Assembly: GCA_019689615.1 (NCBI GenBank)
Contig: JADGHD010000130.1
Span: 1 to 10,232, forward strand
Direction of reading: 5' to 3'
DNA: 10,232 nt
Source of the DNA: Frankia sp.
GTDB taxonomy: Bacteria > Actinomycetota > Actinomycetes > Frankiales > Frankiaceae
Both the position numbers and the translations under genes were made by a program. Shown one piece after another: positions 6,721 through 10,232 of the stretch. Positions within the stretch are counted from its first letter, which is position 1. Each line of letters opens with the position of its first letter. A model generated the notes under the pieces. The model was not told the origin of the DNA and searched no databases. It worked only from the letters and a program-made list of their open reading frames with translations.

Positions 6721-7506
6721 TGGCCGGGCGCTCCTTCGCCGGTAGGCGCGGACGGCGAGCGCCCCGCAGCCGACGGCCAGCGCCACCGACCAGGCGAGGG
6801 CCTCCAGCAGCGGCCGCGTGGTCGGCCCGCCGTGCGCGAGCGCCCGCATCGCCTCGATCACCACCGAGAACGGGTTCGCCTCGGCGACCGGCTGCACCCA
6901 GCCGGGCAGGTCGGACTTCGGCACCAGGCCGGTCGACAGGAACGTGCCGAGCAGCATCAGCGGGTTCAGCGTCGCGTTGACGGTCTCCGCGTCCGGCGCG
7001 CGCACCGCCACCAGCAGCGCGAGGAAGCCGAGCCCCAGGCCGAACAGCAGCGGCAGCAGCACGAACCCGACCGCGCCCCACGGCCCGACCGTGAACCGGA
7101 AGCCGAGCGGCAGCCCGACGAGCACGACCACGGCGACCGTGGCGGCGCTGCGCGCGGTGTCCGCAACCAGCCGGCCGGCCAGCGCGGCCAGCGTCGGGAC
7201 CGGCATCGTCCGGATCCGGGCGTCGAACCCGCCGCGCAGGTCGGACGCGGTCGCGGCGGCCGTCACCGGCGCGGCGAAGGCGATCCCGACGAGGATGAAC
7301 GCCGGCAGCCCGACGTCAACGAACTCGCTGTATCCGCCGGTGGGGTAGACGATCTTCGCGAAGCTCGCCGTCATCAGCAGCATCAGCAGCAGCGGGAAGA
7401 TCAGCGACAGGACGAACGTCACCGGGTCGCGCATGGTCAGCCGCAGCGCGCGGCCGGACATCACCAACGTGTCGCCCACCAGGCTGGGCCGGACCGCGGC
7501 GCTCAT
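6712..7506 (-). CDS. ABC-2 type permease, second subunit (DrrB-like exporter)
   Basis: A 264-residue integral membrane protein of the ABC-2 family. Six hydrophobic segments are visible at about 29-50, 63-86, 117-137, 145-168, 178-196 and 235-254. Family-typical features are a charged amphipathic N-terminus before the first membrane span, the cytoplasmic FDARIRTMPVP stretch after span two, and EANPFSVVIEAMRAL before the last span. It should pair with the neighbouring permease to form the membrane channel driven by the ATPase encoded upstream. The start is ATG 7506, which overlaps the stop of the previous gene as ATGA (7503-7506), indicating translational coupling. Iron-box control and the adjacent siderophore synthetase suggest siderophore export. 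That substrate is inference, as this family also exports antibiotics and lipids. Confidence 0.9.
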   Translation of the reverse strand: MSAAVRPSLVGDTLVMSGRALRLTMRDPVTFVLSLIFPLLLMLLMTASFAKIVYPTGGYSEFVDVGLPAFILVGIAFAAPVTAAATASDLRGGFDARIRTMPVPTLAALAGRLVADTARSAATVAVVVLVGLPLGFRFTVGPWGAVGFVLLPLLFGLGLGFLALLVAVRAPDAETVNATLNPLMLLGTFLSTGLVPKSDLPGWVQPVAEANPFSVVIEAMRALAHGGPTTRPLLEALAWSVALAVGCGALAVRAYRRRSARPAG

Positions 7507-8321
7507 GCCGACCTCCCCAGGGCCCGGCTCGCCCCCAGCGCGCCGAGCACGAGCAGCCCGGCCAGCCAAGCCCCGGCGATCAGCAGCGGCCGGGCCAGCG
7601 CCGCGTCGCTCGTGGTCAGCGCCCGCAGCGCGTCCGCGACCCGGCTGACCGGCTGCTGCTCCACGACCGGGCGCAGCCACGACGGGAACGCGGCGGCCGG
7701 GGCGAAGGCGTTGGACAGCAGCAGGAACGGGAAGTAGACGAGGTTCGTCGCCACCGTCACCGCCTCGACCCGGCGCAGCGCGAACCCCAGCGCGATGTGG
7801 CAGGAGACCAGCGCGGCGGCGAACGCCAGCATCACCACCGGGAAGCCGAGCGCCCGCCACGGGCCGCCGTGGAACCGGAAGCCGAACGCGGTGCCGATCG
7901 CCAGCAGCACCCCGAGCGAGAGCAGCGAGCGGGCAAGCTCGGCCCCGAGCAGCCCGAGCGCGGGCGCCGACCGGCTGACCGCCATCGTCCGCAGCCGGTT
8001 GAGCATCCCGCCGCTCGCGTCCTCGGCCGCGAGGATGGCGGCCGAGATCCCGCAGAAGAACACCGCCTGGATGACGGCCGCGGGCAGCAGGTAGTCGATG
8101 TAGTCGATGCCGGCGCGGTCCATCACCCGGCCGAAGACGGTGAAGAACAGCAGCACGAAGATCAGCGGCAGGACGATCGCGCTGACGACCGACGCGGGCC
8201 GCCGGGACATCAGCCGCAGGTGCCGCCCGGCGAGCATCGCCGCGTCGGCGGCCACCGCCGGGCGCGCGCCGCGGGAGGCGGCGACACCCCGCGGCGCCGC
8301 GTCAGCCAGGGCGGCGGTCAT
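7503..8321 (-). CDS. ABC-2 type permease, first subunit (DrrB-like exporter)
   Basis: A 272-residue ABC-2 permease with a cytoplasmic N-terminal arm of about 42 residues and six hydrophobic segments (about 43-64, 79-100, 130-149, 158-180, 190-208, 246-266). The MLNRLRTMAVSRSAP stretch after span two and VVEQQPVSRVADALRAL before the last span are characteristic of DrrB-type permeases. It is clearly related to the next permease, with corresponding motifs in the same places, so the two probably form a heterodimer. ATG 8321 overlaps the ATPase stop as ATGA (8318-8321). The role is inferred from context as efflux of the salicylate-derived siderophore across the cytoplasmic membrane. Confidence 0.9.
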   Translation of the reverse strand: MTAALADAAPRGVAASRGARPAVAADAAMLAGRHLRLMSRRPASVVSAIVLPLIFVLLFFTVFGRVMDRAGIDYIDYLLPAAVIQAVFFCGISAAILAAEDASGGMLNRLRTMAVSRSAPALGLLGAELARSLLSLGVLLAIGTAFGFRFHGGPWRALGFPVVMLAFAAALVSCHIALGFALRRVEAVTVATNLVYFPFLLLSNAFAPAAAFPSWLRPVVEQQPVSRVADALRALTTSDAALARPLLIAGAWLAGLLVLGALGASRALGRSA

Positions 8322-9319
8322 GCCCCGACCCCGGCGGCCGGCCGGCCCAGCGGCGCCGCCTCGTCGTCGCCGTCCGCGGCGGCCGGGTGCCCGGTCAGGG
8401 CGAGGAACACGTCGTCGAGGGTCGGCCGGCGCAGCCCGATGTCCTCGATCGTCGCCGCGAGCCGCCCAGCCGCGCGGGCGTCGTCGAGCGCCCGCACCGC
8501 GGCGACCAGCGTCTGTGGGCCGGCCGCCGGCAGGCTCACCCCGTCGGGCACGACGCTGGCGACGCCGAGCGGCGCGAGCGCCCTGGCCACCGCTGGCGCC
8601 TCGGCCGGGTCGGCGAGCCGGACGTGGCAGACCGTGCCGCCGATGCGGCGCTTGAGGTCCTCGGCGGTGCCCTCGGCGACGACGCGGCCCCGGTCGATGA
8701 TCGTGATCCGGTCGGCGAGCGCGTCCGCCTCCTCCAGGTACTGGGTGGTGAGCAGGATCGTGATCCCGCTCGCCCGCAGCTCGCGGACGGCGTCCCAGAG
8801 GGCGAGCCGGCTGCGCGGGTCGAGCCCGGTCGTGGGCTCGTCGAGGAAGAGCACCGCCGGCTCGCGGGTGATCGAGGCGGCCAGGTCCAGCCGGCGCCTC
8901 GTCCCGCCGGACAGCATCGCGGTGCGCTGGTCAGCGGCCTCGGTGAGCCCGAAGCGCTCCAGTAGCTCGTCGGCGCGGCGGCTGGCCGCGGCCCGGCCGA
9001 GCTTCATCAGCCGGCCGAACAGCACCAGGTTCTCCCGCGCGGTCAGCCCACCGTCGAGCGCGGCGAACTGACCGGTCACCCCGATCGCGGCGCGCACCAG
9101 CGCCGGCTCGCGGACGACGTCGTGGCCCGCGACCGTCGCGCGCCCGGCGTCCGGGCGGGTCACGGTGGTCAGCACGTTGATCGTCGTCGTCTTGCCCGCG
9201 CCGTTCGGGCCGAGCAGCCCGACGATCGTCCCGGCCTCGGCCCGCAGGGACAGCCCGTCGAGCGCCCGCCTGTCGCCGAAGGCCTTCACGAGGCCCTCGG
9301 CCTCGACGGCCGCGGTCAC
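8318..9319 (-). CDS. ABC transporter ATP-binding protein, DrrA family
   Basis: A 333-residue nucleotide-binding subunit that powers the two permeases. Motifs are Walker A GPNGAGKTT (37-45), Q-loop Gln84, signature LSGGTRRRLDLA (from 136), Walker B VLFLDE (156-161) and D-loop TTGLD. The switch position reads TTQYLEEAD, with Gln193 where most ABC ATPases have His; this is usual in the DrrA branch. The C-terminus has the RRPTLDDVFLALTG motif of the same branch, followed by an acidic and Ala-rich tail. The start is GTG 9319, the only in-frame start near the family N-terminus. AGGAAG lies 7 bases upstream and the GTG overlaps the stop of a short leader ORF (GTGA, 9316-9319). It is the first full-size gene behind the iron-box promoter. 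Confidence 0.94.
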   Translation of the reverse strand: MTAAVEAEGLVKAFGDRRALDGLSLRAEAGTIVGLLGPNGAGKTTTINVLTTVTRPDAGRATVAGHDVVREPALVRAAIGVTGQFAALDGGLTARENLVLFGRLMKLGRAAASRRADELLERFGLTEAADQRTAMLSGGTRRRLDLAASITREPAVLFLDEPTTGLDPRSRLALWDAVRELRASGITILLTTQYLEEADALADRITIIDRGRVVAEGTAEDLKRRIGGTVCHVRLADPAEAPAVARALAPLGVASVVPDGVSLPAAGPQTLVAAVRALDDARAAGRLAATIEDIGLRRPTLDDVFLALTGHPAAADGDDEAAPLGRPAAGVGA

Positions 9320-9360
9320 GGCGTGGCTTCCTGACGCGGCGTCGGGTGGCAGGTCGCCAT
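9316..9360 (-). CDS. Candidate 14-residue leader ORF upstream of the exporter ATPase
   Basis: The short ORF encodes MATCHPTPRQEATP and ends in a TGA that overlaps the ATPase GTG by 4 bases. Its ATG (9358-9360) has an excellent Shine-Dalgarno sequence, AGGAAGGA (9367-9374), 6 bases upstream. That is at least as strong as the ATPase's own site, which lies inside this ORF. The spacing and overlap are what translational coupling would produce. The frame also reads open far upstream through the divergent region, but only this ATG has a ribosome site. No known function; the peptide may only load ribosomes. It could also be chance. Confidence 0.5.
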   Translation of the reverse strand: MATCHPTPRQEATP

Positions 9361-9366
9361 CTGTCG

Positions 9367-9374
9367 TCCTTCCT
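9367..9374 (-). promoter_or_regulatory. Strong ribosome binding site before the leader ORF
   Basis: AGGAAGGA on the minus strand is 6 bases from ATG 9360. It is the best Shine-Dalgarno match in the leftward 5' region, and it argues that translation begins at the short ORF rather than at the ATPase GTG. Confidence 0.6.
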
Positions 9375-9400
9375 CGTGGCGGGTTCGGGGCTGGGCGCGA

Positions 9401-9424
9401 CCGGCCGGAGCCGGTGCCGGCCGG
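9401..9424. other. Inverted repeat in the leftward 5' untranslated region
   Basis: CCGGCCGG occurs at 9401-9408 and again at 9417-9424. The unit is self-palindromic, so it can pair as an 8-bp stem with an 8-base loop in the leader RNA. It lies between the predicted promoter and the leader ORF. High GC content makes chance pairing plausible. I see nothing else of note in 9375-9482. Confidence 0.3.
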
Positions 9425-9489
9425 CGGGGTGCCGGTCGGGCGGTGCTGCCTTCGTCGCTTTGCCTGGCGCGCGACGGGGGCGTGACGGA

Positions 9490-9519
9490 ACTATCGTAGG
9501 TAAGGCTAACTTTAGTCAA
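9490..9519 (-). promoter_or_regulatory. Predicted promoter of the exporter-synthetase operon
   Basis: On the minus strand TTGACT (9514-9519) serves as a -35 element, followed by an 18-base spacer and GATAGT (9490-9495) as a -10. The left iron box fills the spacer, so repressor binding would exclude RNA polymerase. Transcription would start near 9483, leaving about 120 bases before the leader ATG. An overlapping alternative -10, TACGAT, gives 15-base spacing. No equally clear promoter is visible for the plus-strand gene. Confidence 0.6.
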
Positions 9520-9534
9520 CTTAGCCTTACCTAC
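9496..9534. promoter_or_regulatory. Double iron box (IdeR/DmdR-type operator), divergent
   Basis: A perfect 14-bp inverted repeat, GTAGGTAAGGCTAA (9496-9509) and its reverse complement (9521-9534), is separated by 11 bases. Each arm begins a 19-bp match to the actinobacterial iron-box consensus TWAGGTWAGSCTWACCTWA. By my count, 9496-9514 matches at 17 of 19 positions. 9516-9534 read on the minus strand matches at 15 of 19. The stretch is strikingly AT-rich against its surroundings. IdeR/DmdR repressors with Fe(II) bind such boxes, usually as dimers in pairs. The position between two divergent units implies joint iron control of both. Confidence 0.88.
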
Positions 9535-9574
9535 CACGGGTTGAGGCGAACCGGGACGCAACGCGAGGAGCGGG

Positions 9575-9652
9575 ATGTCGATCCATCTGCACGGTCGGGG
9601 CGCGCCGCCGCGGCCATGGCCTGGCCCACGACCGTCGCGAGGCCTGGCGTGA
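9575..9652 (+). CDS. Candidate 25-residue leader ORF upstream of the aldehyde dehydrogenase-like gene
   Basis: The ORF starts at ATG 9575 (beginning MSIHLHGRGAPP), is Pro/Arg/Gly-rich and ends with TGA 9650-9652. GAGGAG (9565-9570) lies 4 bases upstream and is the best ribosome site in this leader. The stop overlaps GTG 9649 of the next gene by 4 bases (GTGA), the same arrangement as the leader ORF on the opposite strand. No known family. It could be a translational-coupling leader or a coincidental frame. Confidence 0.45.
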   Translation: MSIHLHGRGAPPRPWPGPRPSRGLA

Positions 9653-10232
9653 CCGGCGGGAGCCAGCTTGCGCTGCGCGATCGGGGCGGCCAGCGCGCCG
9701 AGCGGCCCGAGCTGGCGGAGCTGCTGGCCCGGGCGCGCTCGGCCGGCGCCACCACGGACGGCTGGGACCAGGACCGCGTCGACCAGGTCGTGCGCGCCGC
9801 CGGCCGGGCGCTCTACGACGACCGGCTGGTCCGGGCGCTGAACACGCTGGTGGTCGCCGGCACCCGGATGGGCAGCGTCGAGGACCTGACCGCGCTGCAC
9901 CGGCTGCGGGTGCTCGGCACGATGCGCGACCTGCACGGGCAGCGCACGGTCGGCCTGATCGCCCGGGACGACGAGCGCCGGCTGGAGACCTGGGCCAAGC
10001 CGCTCGGCGTCGTCGCCCTGGTCACCCCGGCGACCGCGCCGTGCACGGCGCTGGCCACCGGGGTGCTGTCCCTGCTCAAGACCCGCAACAGCGTGATCGT
10101 CAGCCCGCACCCGGCGACCGCCGAGCCGCTGGCCCGCCTGGTCGAGGCGGTCCGGGACGCCCTCGGCGCCCTCGGCGGCGCCCCCCCCCGGCGGCCGCCG
10201 CGCCCCGGGGGGGGCCCGGCGCACCACCCCCC
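9649..10232 (+). CDS. CoA-acylating aldehyde dehydrogenase-like protein (N-terminal part)
   Basis: The visible 178 or so reliable residues resemble the N-terminus of EutE/PduP/sulfoacetaldehyde-dehydrogenase-type enzymes, which interconvert acyl-CoA and aldehyde with NAD(P)H. There is an N-terminal helix (VDQVVRAAGRALYDD), then an HRLRVLGTMRDLHGQRTVGLI stretch, WAKPLGVVALVTPAT (about 115-129) and LKTRNSVIVSPHP (143-155). The TNP triad usual after TPxT is TAP here. The catalytic Cys region lies beyond the edge. GTG 9649 is preferred: GAGG lies 6 bases upstream and the GTG overlaps the leader ORF stop. ATG 9616 in the same frame has no ribosome site. From about 10181 the sequence is unreliable. 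Its place behind the iron box suggests a role in iron-starvation metabolism or siderophore building-block supply, which is inference. The family call is from pattern memory and the fragment is short. Confidence 0.75.
   Translation, partial: MTGGSQLALRDRGGQRAERPELAELLARARSAGATTDGWDQDRVDQVVRAAGRALYDDRLVRALNTLVVAGTRMGSVEDLTALHRLRVLGTMRDLHGQRTVGLIARDDERRLETWAKPLGVVALVTPATAPCTALATGVLSLLKTRNSVIVSPHPATAEPLARLVEAVRDALGALGGAPPRRPPRPGGGPAHHP
10181..10232. other. Low-complexity G/C run at right edge, probable assembly artefact
   Basis: A run of nine C at 10181-10189, then G/C-only sequence with an eight-G run and a terminal C run. The aldehyde dehydrogenase frame stays open but loses family resemblance here. 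The feature mirrors the left edge and suggests the whole window is one draft contig with degraded ends. Confidence 0.7.

Noticed and set aside
7507..7860. N-terminal extension of the second permease to an upstream ATG
   Set aside because: The extension overlaps the first permease's coding sequence and has no family similarity. ATG 7506 with the ATGA overlap fits the family length.
7797..9071. A 424-codon plus-strand frame opposite the permease and ATPase genes
   Set aside because: It is antisense to well-supported genes and rich in Arg, Ser and Ala with no motif; typical of shadows in very GC-rich DNA.
9496..9534. The inverted repeat as a rho-independent terminator
   Set aside because: It is AT-rich, has no following U tract, lies between divergent starts and matches the iron-box consensus on both arms.
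9361..10227. A long minus-strand frame of about 300 codons opposite the aldehyde dehydrogenase-like gene
   Set aside because: The upstream part is antisense filler and crosses the iron box. Only its last 14 codons have a ribosome site, and these are kept as the leader ORF candidate.

Overview
The window is very GC-rich, and its coding regions favour G/C-ending codons. It carries an actinobacterial-type iron box, so the source is most likely a high-GC actinomycete. A Frankia-like organism would fit, but the sequence alone does not fix the genus. The content is one divergently transcribed siderophore locus. Both window edges dissolve into G/C homopolymer runs that look like contig-end artefacts.

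Layout. A strong inverted repeat at 9496-9534 contains two back-to-back matches to the IdeR/DmdR iron box. It separates two transcription units. Leftward (minus strand) the order is: a 14-codon leader ORF (9316-9360), an ABC-2 ATPase of the DrrA type (8318-9319), two ABC-2 permeases (7503-8321 and 6712-7506), a 124-bp gap with two hairpins, and one very large synthetase gene starting at 6587 and running off the left edge. The leader, ATPase and both permeases overlap each other by exactly 4 bases. Rightward (plus strand) there is a 25-codon leader ORF (9575-9652) that also overlaps by 4 bases the GTG start of a truncated CoA-acylating aldehyde dehydrogenase-like gene (9649 to the right edge).

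The main novelty is the synthetase. I checked its frame codon by codon from 5280 to 1 and found no stop, and the upstream part translates continuously. A single polypeptide carries: salicylate synthase (MbtI/Irp9 family), aryl carrier protein, heterocyclization domain, amino-acid adenylation domain, peptidyl carrier protein, and a salicyl-AMP ligase (MbtA/YbtE/EntE family) cut by the window edge. In mycobactin-type pathways these functions are normally three proteins (MbtI, MbtB, MbtA). Here one chain could in principle convert chorismate to salicylate, activate and load it, and condense and cyclize it with Cys, Ser or Thr to a hydroxyphenyl-thiazoline or -oxazoline on the carrier protein.

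Inferred working model: low iron releases the IdeR-type repressor, the exporter and the salicylate-capped siderophore assembly line are made from the leftward transcript, and the aldehyde dehydrogenase-like enzyme is made from the rightward one. The rest of the peptide assembly line, chain release, hydroxylating enzymes and uptake genes would lie outside the window.
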